From: Fuerstiella sp. | Lineage (GTDB): Bacteria > Planctomycetota > Planctomycetia > Planctomycetales > Planctomycetaceae | DNA: 64,000 bases | Assembly: GCA_022843805.1 (NCBI GenBank) | Contig: JALHMY010000014.1 | Span: 1 to 64,000, forward strand | Direction of reading: 5' to 3' | In this document: positions 26,315 to 35,300 of the stretch, in pieces | Layout of the letters: every line of letters begins with the position of its first letter | Position numbering within the stretch: the stretch's first letter is position 1 | Translations under genes and position numbers: made by a program | Notes under the pieces: model-generated | Databases searched by the model: none | Told to the model about the DNA's origin: nothing | Seen by the model: only the letters and a program-made list of their open reading frames with translations

Positions 26315-26488
26315 CCTGGAACATCGCGGCAGCGCCCCGTGCCTGGGTATCTGACCATCGTGAATCGCTCCACGGTGCGGCATTTTTTAACCCGGAGGAA
26401 AGTGGATGCATTTCCCTGGATTTGTACAGTGTCATTAAAATTGCAAGTGTTCCTCCACGCCATGAGCTGTCATTGAATCGCATTTTTT

Positions 26489-26572
26489 AACCACAGATAA
26501 CACAGATGGGCACAGATAAAACTCAAATGCCGTCGCACCTGTTATCTGTGAATATCTGTGTCATCTGTGGTT
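26489..26572. repeat. ACCACAGAT palindromic repeat
   Basis: AACCACAGATAACACAGAT at the left is mirrored by ATCTGTGTCATCTGTGGTT at the right, with about 45 bases between. It lies between the two 150-bp elements. A related motif appears near 4380 and fragments appear near 26060. This type of CACAGAT hairpin is frequent in intergenic DNA of several phyla. Confidence 0.75.
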
Positions 26573-26762
26573 CAATGCATTCTGTGTTTTGACCACAGAT
26601 TTAAAACACCAGCGGAACCGCCCTGAGCTCGCAGCAGAGAATCAGTCGGTTTTTTCATCACGCACTTCGTTCGTAGTTGGTTCGCAACAGCGTGATTCGC
26701 GGTTGTCGCGAGTTTCGCAGGAATGTTGAGCCAGGTTCTGCAGTGTGGGCGAGCAGACAGTT

Positions 26763-26912
26763 TTCGGCAGAAAAACTTCTTTGGCAGAAAAATTTGGACG
26801 GAATGGAAGAACGGTGAGACCAGGCATTGTCAGATGAACTCTCCGCCCGTCCCTCGCTCTTTTGCGATTCATTTTTCTGCCCTGAAATTTTTCTGCCCAA
26901 TCCATGTTCCGG
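26763..26912. repeat. 150-bp dispersed element, copy 2
   Basis: Near-identical to 26165-26314, in the same orientation, about 450 bases downstream. The high identity implies recent copying or recombination. Confidence 0.88.
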
Positions 26913-27220
26913 TGGTATTTCCATCCGTTGGCTTCACCGGTCCGCGGATGATGCCATTGTTCCTCCACCTTTTTTGCATTGATCAGCGTTCAACTGCACG
27001 ATGTTCAGCTATTCCTGTCGTGTTTACATGTGCCCGCACTGGCGAGGGGGCATTCCAACTTGCAATACCATGCAGCCCGCTGTAGAAACTGATTGTTGCT
27101 GAAAATGATAAGTTTCGGGATGTAATGCCCAGGCGGAACAAAAAAGACGGGCTATCGGCCAGCGGTGGAAGCAAAGACGTGATGAACCGCAGGTCAGGGT
27201 ATTGAGGGTATCGAGGTTTC

Positions 27221-29221
27221 GTGCGCGGAGAACGGCCTGTGCCGATGTCTGGGACTGATTCTGTCGGCTTGTTTGAGTCCACTCAAAACCTCGCCCCACA
27301 TTTTCGCAGGGCAATTCTTATACGGGCCGTTGAAGAACGGCTGCTGGAACTGTTTTCTCAGCGTCGCCTCAATGGGACAGTGCATACCTGCCTGGGGCAG
27401 GAATGGACAGGCATTGCCGTCGCCAGCGTTCTGAAGGACGGCGACTATGTCGTCAGCAACCATCGATGTCACGGACATTTCCTGGCCCGAACCGACAATG
27501 TTGAAGGCCTGATCGCCGAGCTGATGGGCCGTCGATCGGGCGTGTGTGGTGGCCGAGGCGGCAGTCAGCATCTCTGCCAGTCCGGTTTCTTCAGCAACGG
27601 CATTCAGGGAGGAATTATGCCGGTCGCAGCCGGCATGGCACTGGCTCAGAAGCTGAACAAAACAACGAACCTGACCGTGGTCTTTATTGGTGATGGAACG
27701 CTCGGCGAAGGTGCGGTCTATGAAACGCTCAACTGCGCCGCAAAGTGGCAGTTGCCACTCTTTGTCGTTCTGGAAAATAATCGATACTCACAGAGTACCC
27801 GACAGCAGGAGACTCTGGCCGGTGACATCTGTGACCGAGCGAAGGCGTTTGGAATTTCCACATTCACCGCCGAGACATGGAATCCGGAGCGGCTGCTCAT
27901 CACGGTCGCCGATTGTCGCAATCAAATGATTGAAAGTGGTGGCCCGGTCTTCCTGCAGATCGATACAGATCGTCTCGCAGCGCATTCGAAAGGGGACGAC
28001 GATCGATCTGCGGATGAACTTGGTTCGTATCGAGACCGCGATCCAATCCATCGTTTTGTAAAACGCTTTCCGGAACTGGCAGGACAGTTCCGTGACGAAG
28101 CCCAGGTCCGCATTGATCGAGCCGTGAGTCTGGCGGAAGCAGCACTACCAGCATGCCTCGACTCAGACACAATGACGACTATTAAAGCATCTCGGGACAT
28201 TCAATGGAGAACGGAGTCTCGGGCAACGACAGATCGTTGTGTCGATCGTATTCGTTTCGCACTCGGACATGCACTGGAAACAGATGAACACGTCGTTCTT
28301 CTGGGCGAAGATATTGAATCTCCTTATGGAGGTGCGTTTAAGGTCACACAGGGACTGAGTACACGTTTTCCGGGTCGCGTTCGCAACTGTCCGATCAGTG
28401 AATCGCTGATTGTCGGGCTTGGAAACGGGCTGGCTCTGGCGGGATTTCGTCCGGTCTGCGAAATCATGTTCGGTGATTTCCTTTTGCTGGCTGCCGATCA
28501 GATTATTAATCATGCGTGCAAATTCCGTTTCATGTATAATAACCAGGTTCAGGTGCCGCTAATTGTTCGAACTCCCATGGGAGGTCGTCGAGGCTATGGC
28601 CCGACTCACAGCCAGTCCCTTGAGAAGCATTTTCTCGGTGTGCCCAATCTTCTGGTTGTCGCCATTAATCATCGGTTTGATCCGGCAGTCATCTACCAGA
28701 CTCTGCTGACATCTGATCCGGGGCCGACGCTGGTGATCGAGAACAAAGTGCTGTATGGCCAGCGAATGCCGTCAGCCATGCCGGACGGTTTTGTATGTGA
28801 GTACTCTGACGAAACACTTCCATCGGTGCGAATACGTCCGGAAGGGGTACCGGATATCACAATCGTCTGTTACGGAGAAATGCTGCGCGAAGTTGAAGAG
28901 GCGATTCTGGTTCTGTTTGATGAGCATGAGCTCATCTGCGAAGTCATTTGCCCGACTCAGTTATCCCCGCTGAATGTGTCGGCCATCGAATCGTCGTGTC
29001 GACAGTCGAAGCGGCTGCTGGTTGTGGAAGAAGGAACTGACACGTTCGGCTTCGGGTCTGAAGTTGCAGCAACCGTTGCCGAACGAATCCCGGGCATTTC
29101 AATTCGACGCCTGGCAGCTCCTGCGATTCCTGTTCCTGCCTGCGCGACACTTGAGCAGGAACTGCTGCCGAATCGCCGATCAATCGTTCAGGCCACGGTG
29201 GAGTTGTCACACCATGTCTGA
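27221..29221 (+). CDS. Fused E1-alpha/E1-beta 2-oxoacid dehydrogenase (thiamine diphosphate enzyme)
   Basis: One 666-residue chain carries both halves of a PDH/BCKDH/acetoin-dehydrogenase-type E1. Residues ~25-330 are the alpha part: RAVEERLLELFSQRR, then NGTVHTCLGQEWTGIAVASV. The thiamine diphosphate motif follows, with GDG at 157-159 and the closing NN at 186-187 (VLENNRYSQS). Residues ~340-660 are the beta part: LLGEDIESPYGGAFKVTQGL, RVRNCPISESLIVGLGNGLA, PMGGRRGYGPTHSQSLEKHF, then the C-terminal transketolase domain. E1 decarboxylates a 2-oxoacid and passes the acyl group to the lipoyl arm of E2, which is the next gene (8-bp overlap). No E3 gene is adjacent. Fusion of the halves occurs in some specialised-metabolism enzymes. 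GTG 27221 has GAGG upstream; ATG 27245 is an alternative. The block leads directly towards a PKS. Confidence 0.9.
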   Translation: MRGERPVPMSGTDSVGLFESTQNLAPHFRRAILIRAVEERLLELFSQRRLNGTVHTCLGQEWTGIAVASVLKDGDYVVSNHRCHGHFLARTDNVEGLIAELMGRRSGVCGGRGGSQHLCQSGFFSNGIQGGIMPVAAGMALAQKLNKTTNLTVVFIGDGTLGEGAVYETLNCAAKWQLPLFVVLENNRYSQSTRQQETLAGDICDRAKAFGISTFTAETWNPERLLITVADCRNQMIESGGPVFLQIDTDRLAAHSKGDDDRSADELGSYRDRDPIHRFVKRFPELAGQFRDEAQVRIDRAVSLAEAALPACLDSDTMTTIKASRDIQWRTESRATTDRCVDRIRFALGHALETDEHVVLLGEDIESPYGGAFKVTQGLSTRFPGRVRNCPISESLIVGLGNGLALAGFRPVCEIMFGDFLLLAADQIINHACKFRFMYNNQVQVPLIVRTPMGGRRGYGPTHSQSLEKHFLGVPNLLVVAINHRFDPAVIYQTLLTSDPGPTLVIENKVLYGQRMPSAMPDGFVCEYSDETLPSVRIRPEGVPDITIVCYGEMLREVEEAILVLFDEHELICEVICPTQLSPLNVSAIESSCRQSKRLLVVEEGTDTFGFGSEVAATVAERIPGISIRRLAAPAIPVPACATLEQELLPNRRSIVQATVELSHHV

Positions 29222-30599
29222 AACAATTCCCGTACGCATTCTGCAGGAAACGGTTAACGACAACGAAGTGCTCATTCAGCAATGGCGAGTCCGCGACGGA
29301 GAAATTGTTGCAGCCGGACAGATTCTGGCGGAGGTCGAAACCAGCAAGTCGGTCATTGAGATCACCAGCCCGGCAGCGGGAACAGTCGAATTGAAAGTGC
29401 AGCAGGGACGTGAAGCTGCGGTCGGAGAAATCCTTTGCCTGATTCGCACCGAGTCACTCGGCCCCGCCATCGCATCAAGTGTGGACAAGTTACCACACCA
29501 CTATGACTGCGGGACGACCAGTGGTATCGATTCTGCCGCTCTGTCCGGTCAGTCGACACGTTTCAGTCATCGTGCGCTGACCCGACTGAAGGAGCTTGGG
29601 AAGAGCCCGACAGATTTCGAGGGTCGCGGCCTTATCCGACTCAGGGACATCGAGTCTTCAGTGCACGGTGATAATCCGGAACAAGTCCGAAGCGTGGCCG
29701 CAGATTCGATTTCGGTATGTCGGAACGAAAGAACACACTCGACTTCGATCCCTGACCTGGCAGCAGCAGCGAACTGGAAGAGTGTGAACGGGGTTGAGTT
29801 TGATGCGAGCCAGCTCTCACGTTCAAAGAGACTGGAGACGAGACTGCTGTCCTGGAGTACACATCAGGCGATACGCAGTTCCGTCTCGGTCATTGTCCCA
29901 ACGCACGGACAGAATATTCTTCGTGCCGTCATCCCGGACATCAGTCAGATTGTTTCAGCTCAGATCATTTCGGTCACTGCGAGGCTGCTGCGGGAATTTC
30001 CGGCATTCAATGCCTGTTGTCTGAATGACGAAGTCCGTCATTATCGCGATATCCATATCGGATTTGCCGTCGACGCAGGCCACGGACTTCGAGTTACCGT
30101 GATTCGATCGGCCGACAAACTGAGCCTGGAACAAATTCGTGAAGCTCGGGACGAACTGATCGCCGCGTATCTGAACAACAGGCTTCAGCCCGAGCAGACG
30201 AATGGGGCAACGTTCACGATCTCCGATTTGTCGAACGGGGGTGTGAGCACATTCGATCCGCTGATCTCTGAAGGACAGTCCGCGATTCTGGGAATCGGTT
30301 CCGAATCCGGTGAGACAGGCGTTCGCAACGGCTATCCGCTGATTCTGTCATTCGATCACAGGTTAGCGGAAGGAAGAGCGGCTGCGATGTTTCTGAATCG
30401 CATTCGGGAACAGATGGTATCATTGGAACGGGAAATTCTGCAGCAGTGCTCCAGCCTTTCAGCACGACTGGAGCCCAAATGCAGTCGGTGCGGCATGACT
30501 TCGTCCACAGCAGCACAGCGTCAGCATTTCCTGACGGAAACCCTTGCGGCGGACTGGTCAAAACGCCTCGTGTGTACCATCTGTCTGCAGGGGCGGTAG
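29214..30599 (+). CDS. E2 dihydrolipoyl acyltransferase with C-terminal zinc ribbon
   Basis: The 461-residue product is the acyltransferase partner of the preceding E1. ATG 29214 overlaps the E1 stop (ATGTCTGA). Residues 1-80 are a lipoyl domain with the lipoate-accepting Lys 45 in VETSKSVIEI. Residues ~115-147 (RFSHRALTRLKELGKSPTDF) are the peripheral-subunit-binding domain that holds E1 or E3. The catalytic domain (~210-410) ends with LSFDHRLAEG, with His 382. Canonical E2 enzymes have H-x-x-x-D-G; here the Asp is Glu. After the domain, a tail holds CSRC (423, 426) and CTIC (454, 457), a four-Cys zinc ribbon unusual for E2. The changes suggest a specialised acceptor, perhaps a carrier protein rather than CoA. 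Confidence 0.88.
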   Translation: MSETIPVRILQETVNDNEVLIQQWRVRDGEIVAAGQILAEVETSKSVIEITSPAAGTVELKVQQGREAAVGEILCLIRTESLGPAIASSVDKLPHHYDCGTTSGIDSAALSGQSTRFSHRALTRLKELGKSPTDFEGRGLIRLRDIESSVHGDNPEQVRSVAADSISVCRNERTHSTSIPDLAAAANWKSVNGVEFDASQLSRSKRLETRLLSWSTHQAIRSSVSVIVPTHGQNILRAVIPDISQIVSAQIISVTARLLREFPAFNACCLNDEVRHYRDIHIGFAVDAGHGLRVTVIRSADKLSLEQIREARDELIAAYLNNRLQPEQTNGATFTISDLSNGGVSTFDPLISEGQSAILGIGSESGETGVRNGYPLILSFDHRLAEGRAAAMFLNRIREQMVSLEREILQQCSSLSARLEPKCSRCGMTSSTAAQRQHFLTETLAADWSKRLVCTICLQGR

Positions 30600-30622
30600 T
30601 CAGCGAGACAGCCAAACATCAG

Positions 30623-30681
30623 GCGACTGGGAACATGAAGCGACTGGGAACATGAAGCGACTGGGAACATGAAGCGACTGG
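30623..30681 (+). promoter_or_regulatory. Triplicated start region forming two six-codon minigenes
   Basis: A 17-bp unit (GCGACTGGGAACATGAA) occurs three times plus a partial fourth just before the hexapeptide-ACP gene. Each unit contains an ATG. The first two (30635 and 30652) read Met-Lys-Arg-Leu-Gly-Thr-stop, and each stop overlaps the next ATG (ATGA). The third ATG (30669) opens the real gene, which also begins Met-Lys-Arg-Leu. The units could act as coupled leader minigenes or be a neutral slippage expansion of the start site. Confidence 0.75.
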
Positions 30682-31706
30682 CACTCTCCGTTTTCGATTT
30701 CGCAATGGGCATGCTCTTTCTGCATACCATTCTGGTAATCTCAGTGATCACCTACTACTGGACGCTGAAGACTCTGATTGCCGCAGACAATGGAACGTTT
30801 CCCGGGAGCGTGCCCGTCTGGCTGATGCTGGCACCGCTGATTTATGTCTCCTGGCTGATCTGGTTTCTGGCACATTGCTGTCTGGAGCTGTACGTCCATC
30901 GATTCTGGCTGCGATTTCGCAAGTACCCCCGGATGAACCCACGTGACGGATTTCATCATTATTTGCTCTTCTATGCGGCCATTTTTCTTTATCTTCGAAT
31001 GCGATTTCTGTATTCACTGCCGATTGTGAACGCATTGATTACGCTGCCGATTGTGCGGCACCTTGTCTTCCGTGCGTATGCAATTGGTGATCATGTCTCG
31101 CACCAAAGTCTGGTCTGCGGAATGCTGTCAGATCCGGATCTAACGCATATTGGAGAAGGCGCGATCATCGGTGCAGGCGCTTCCGTGATTGCACACAGCA
31201 TCACGGTGAATTCGGATGGCTCACGCGTACTGGTGACAGTTCCCATCTCAATTGGTGCCCGATCGGTTGTGGGCGGAGATGCGGCCGTTCATTTTGGCGT
31301 CGTCATTGGTGTCGATGCCGTGATTGAACCAGCCAGTTATGTTCCGGCAATGACTCACATAGGCGACGGCGAAGTCTGGGGCGGTAATCCCGCTCGTTTT
31401 TTAAGGAAGCGGACTGAGCCTGGCCCCACTCCTGAAGAAGTCGATGGCGGCCAGCAGGCACTGTTGTCTCCGGATAACGAGATGGTGCTGCGATCCCTGG
31501 TGGCCTCCTCGCTTCACCGACCTGCTGATTCGATCACCGAGGATTTCTCGCGTCGCGACTCGGCGGCATGGGACTCACTTGCTCAGCTCAGCATGGCATT
31601 GAGTCTGCAGCAGAACTTCGGAATCCAGCTGTCGAGTCAGGAGAGTTTTCAGCTGTTCTCCATGTCTGACCTGCGAGACGTGCTGCGTCGTTTCGGATTT
31701 TCATGA
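30669..31706 (+). CDS. Membrane hexapeptide acyltransferase with C-terminal acyl-carrier domain
   Basis: The 345-residue product has an N-terminal membrane part: hydrophobic segments at ~8-35 (FAMGMLFLHTILVISVITYY), ~50-70 (VWLMLAPLIYVSWLIWFLAH) and ~95-125. Residues ~145-240 form left-handed beta-helix turns of the hexapeptide acyltransferase type, with IGEGAIIGAGASVIAHS, ISIGARSVVGGDAAV and VWGGNPARFLRK at the end. Residues ~265-345 form a phosphopantetheine carrier domain: SAAWDSLAQLSMALSLQQNF, whose Ser 303 is the attachment site. The fusion suggests that an acyl group carried on the protein is moved to a membrane-side acceptor, or that the carrier receives the E2 product. It lies between the E1/E2 pair and the PKS on the same strand. 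The start is the third of three repeated ATGs. Confidence 0.8.
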   Translation: MKRLALSVFDFAMGMLFLHTILVISVITYYWTLKTLIAADNGTFPGSVPVWLMLAPLIYVSWLIWFLAHCCLELYVHRFWLRFRKYPRMNPRDGFHHYLLFYAAIFLYLRMRFLYSLPIVNALITLPIVRHLVFRAYAIGDHVSHQSLVCGMLSDPDLTHIGEGAIIGAGASVIAHSITVNSDGSRVLVTVPISIGARSVVGGDAAVHFGVVIGVDAVIEPASYVPAMTHIGDGEVWGGNPARFLRKRTEPGPTPEEVDGGQQALLSPDNEMVLRSLVASSLHRPADSITEDFSRRDSAAWDSLAQLSMALSLQQNFGIQLSSQESFQLFSMSDLRDVLRRFGFS

Positions 31707-32393
31707 CCGAGCCGGGATGAATAATGGACGAATGTGCAATTCCCAAGTTTGCACAGCATCAAAGTTGGAGTTGGTCCGAGAGAGCGCCGTGTTCGCACGC
31801 GGTAAGGCGAGCGGCAAGATTGTATTTACCGGGCGGGCGAGGCTTCTGCCGAGCCGAGTTTTTCTTTACCGGGAGGGCGAGGCTCCTGCCGAGCCGAGTT
31901 TTTCTTTGCCGGGAGGGCGAGGCTCCTGCCGAGCCGAGTTTTTCTCGCTTCAGCAGTAGCTTCGCCCTCCCATGCCATCTGCGGCTCATCAGGAGCTTCG
32001 CCCTCCCATGCCATCTGCGGCTCATCAGGAGCTTCGCCCTCCCATGCCATCTGCGGCTCATCAGGAGCTTCGCCCTCCCATGCCATCTGCGGCTCAGCAG
32101 GAGCTTCGCCCTCCCCTCCCATCTGCGGCTCAGCAGGAACTTCGCCCTCCCATCTGCCGCGATGATTGGTATGTTTTCAACTGCCGCTCGCCTAACATCA
32201 AATCCGAGCCAGTTTGTTAAGTAAAACTGAAATGCCTTGTGTGGTCTCCTGTACGGAAGTAGATTGGCCGTCCCACAGGTGCAGAATGACGGGCCTTCAA
32301 TGCCGCCTCAGCAGCTGTCGGAACAGTGATCCGTGCGATGCGAAACGCACGATGTCTCGGCGGGACTTCTGGAATTGAAAGCAAACGGCAAGC
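31707..32393. other. Intergenic region with inverted-repeat-bounded array
   Basis: Nearly 690 bases between the hexapeptide-ACP gene and the PKS. More than half is the array at 31803-32195. The remaining ~200 bases before the PKS probably contain its own promoter; I see no convincing boxes and no gene. Confidence 0.5.
31803..32195. repeat. GAGGGCGAGGCTCCTG array with terminal inverted repeats, copy 2
   Basis: The left end TAAGGCGAGCGGCA and right end TGCCGCTCGCCTAA are inverted repeats with one mismatch. Inside, three forward units (GGCGAGGCTCCTGCCGAGCC type) are followed by about six inverted units (GGAGCTTCGCCCTCCCATGC type, ~35 bp period). The right flank ATTGGTATGTTTTCAACTGC recurs, slightly changed, at the end of the copy at 42504-42675. 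The ordered ends mark a discrete element, not random low complexity. Its translations produce repetitive false frames on both strands. Confidence 0.88.
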
Positions 32394-35300
32394 ATGCAAC
32401 CCATCGCAATTACCGGAATCGGCTGTCGGTTTCCGGGCGGCGGACTTGATCCGGAATCGTTTTGGAAAATGCTGGCTCTGGGTGTTGATGCCGTTACGGA
32501 AGTTCCGGCGTCGCGATGGCCCATCAGTGTCTATTTTGATCCTGAAAAGGGTCGAACTGGCAAGACGTATTCGCGATGGGGCGCTTTTCTTCCGGAGATT
32601 GACCGCTTTGACCCCGGTTTCTTTGGAATTCCTCGTTCGGAAGCCGATGCAATGGATCCTCAGCAGCGACTGCTTCTGGAAACTGCATGGGAATCCATGG
32701 AAGACGCAGGCTACGTTCCGAATCCTCGTGGTGATCGGACCGGGGTTTTTGTTGGGATCAGTACGCGCGACTACGAACTCATTCAGGGATCATGCTGTGA
32801 GCTGAATGACGTCAGCCCGTTTTCCGCCACGGGCCTGGCCAGCAGCATCGCTTCGAACCGCCTTTCCTACTGCTTCAACTTCACCGGTCCAAGTCTGAGT
32901 ATCGACACAGCCTGTTCTTCATCGCTGATGGCCGTTCATCTGGCGTGTCAGAGTCTTTGGAATGAGGAATGTGACACGGCGATTGCTGCAGGCGTCAACT
33001 GCCTGATCAGCCCCAGCAACTTTTTGGCGTTTTCCAGTATGGGGCTGTTATCTCCCGATGGCCGCTGCCGCAGCTTCGATGCTCGCGGGAACGGCTTCGT
33101 GCGTGGCGAGGGTGCCGGCTCAATGTTGCTGGAACCTCTGGAAGCCGCTTTGGCTCGCGGAGCACGCGTTTATGCGGTGATTGTCGGAACTGGAGCAAAT
33201 CAGGACGGACAAACTCCCGGCATCGCCTTTCCCAGTCGCGATTCGCAGGCAGCGCTGCTTCGTAAAGTGAGTCACGACGCTGGCGTTGCTCCACACGATC
33301 TCGTGTATATTGAAGCGCATGGAACAGGCACTGCTGCGGGCGATCCTGTGGAAACCTCGGCTCTGGGTGAAGTTTTTGGGGCCGGACGTCTTCCAGGACG
33401 TGAGCTGCTGATTGGATCAGTAAAGTCCAATATCGGACATCTGGAATCCGGAGCAGGAATTGCCGGCATCATCAAATGTGCCCTGTGTCTGAAACATGGG
33501 GCCGTACCTAAGAATCTGCATTTCGAAGTCCCCAATCCGGCGATCGACTTTGAAGGATGGCGGCTACGAGTTCCTACTCAGATGGAACGGTTTTCCGACC
33601 ATACGGCAAACGACAATGGCTGGTATGCGGGCGTTAATTCATTCGGATTCGGGGGAAGCAACGCGTTCGTGCTCCTGCGCAGCCAGCCGCAAATACAGAA
33701 GCACGGGGCTCCGAATGCACCGGCCGGCTCTTCTTCACAGCTGCAGACCTCGCAGTCCGCAGCTGTGCAAAAGGCCGAGGTCGTCAGGCCTCGGGTTCTG
33801 ACAATTTCGACGCGAGATGCGGAAGTTCTGCCGCTGGCAGCAAAAAGATTCGCGGAGTTCCTTGAGGCATCAGGCGACGGACACACATGGACTCTGGACG
33901 ATGTTGTGCATGCGGCGGCCGTGCAGAGACCGCATCATCGGTTTCGCATGTCCATTGTGGGGCGTTCTGAGCAGGAGCTTACGGAACGTCTTCTGGCGTT
34001 TTCCAGCGGTGAAGCGTCGATCGGCGTGGTCTCAGGAGAAGCTGTCACAGGTACAGGCATTGTATTCGTGTTCAGTGGCCAGGGCGCTCAATGGTATGCG
34101 ATGGGACGACGTCTCTATGAAACAGAGCCGGTCTTTCGGGAGACACTCGAGCGTTGTCACAGGGCACTGTCTGAGTGTGGGAACTGGTCGCTGCTGGACG
34201 AGTTTCTGGCCGACGAGGCTTCGTCGAGAATGATGGACACAGCGATCGCCCAGCCGTCCATCTGTGCGATCCAGATTGCTCTTGCAGCTCAGTGGGACTT
34301 CTGGGGGATACGACCTGCTGCGGTCACAGGGCACAGCGTCGGCGAAGTCGCTGCAGCCTGGTGCGCAGGGGTGTTTACTCTGGAAGAAGCCATGCGGATC
34401 ATCTTCCATCGAGGTGACACGATGTCCCGGGCTGTCGGAGACTGTGGAATGCTGGCGGCATCGCTGAGCGCCGATGACGCCCGTCAGTTCATTGAAGATT
34501 ATGATGGAGCCATCTGCGTCGGCGCCATCAACAGTCCGCAGTCCGTGACCCTCTCGGGAGAACAGGAGGCTCTGAACAGAGCTGCAACTGTACTCACAGA
34601 GAGAGGAATCTGGAACAAAGCCGTTCCGGTCAATTACGCATTTCATAGTCGGCAGATGGATCCTGTCAAAGAGCCCCTGCGAATTGCGCTTGAGGGCCTC
34701 AATCCGCGACCGGCCCAAATCCCGCTGTATTCCACCGTGACCGGACAACGCATTGAAGGTACTGAACTCGGTGCCGAATACTGGTGGCGGAATGTTCGAG
34801 AGACTGTCAGATTCGCACCCGCAATGGAGTCACTGGCGCGAGACGGATACACAACGTATGTGGAAGTTGCAGCACATCCGGTACTGTCGACGTCGATTAA
34901 GCAGTCTCTGGAAGGGCTTGAAGGACAGGACGAAATTGTCGTGCTGCCATCACTGCGTCGGCAGGATGACGATCACCTGATCATGCTGCAGTCGCTCGGA
35001 ACATTGCATTGCCTTGGATATTCGGTCCGGTGGGATCATGTCACGCCGCGAGTTTCGGATCGTTTTGTTCGCCTTCCGACATATCCGTGGAAGTACGAAC
35101 GGTTCTGGAATGAATCGCCCGACTGGAACCTGACTCGCAGCCGGGAACAGCGACATCCGCTGCTGATGCGACGGATTGCAGGGTCTGTGCCGACATGGCT
35201 GTGCCTGATCAATTTCCGTCTGCTTCCCTGGTTAAAGGATCATGCTCTTCAGGGTCGTCCGCTGTTTCCGGCGGCCGGTTATCTGGAACTGGCACTGGCC

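Larger units (their letters stand above)
25892..27220. other. Long intergenic region made of repeats
   Basis: About 1.3 kb without a gene separates the amidohydrolase from the E1 gene of the polyketide block. It contains two copies of a 150-bp element and an ACCACAGAT palindrome. Short frames inside it are translations of the repeats. The last ~300 bases before 27221 contain no repeat and probably hold the promoter of the polyketide block. Confidence 0.6.

Noticed and set aside
26143-26968. Several ~100-codon frames between the amidohydrolase and E1 genes
   Set aside because: They are translations of the duplicated 150-bp element and share the same peptide for that reason.
31803-32195. Possible CRISPR array from the regular ~35-bp repeats
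   Set aside because: Repeats are contiguous without unique spacers, units occur in both orientations, inverted ends bound the block, and no cas genes are near.
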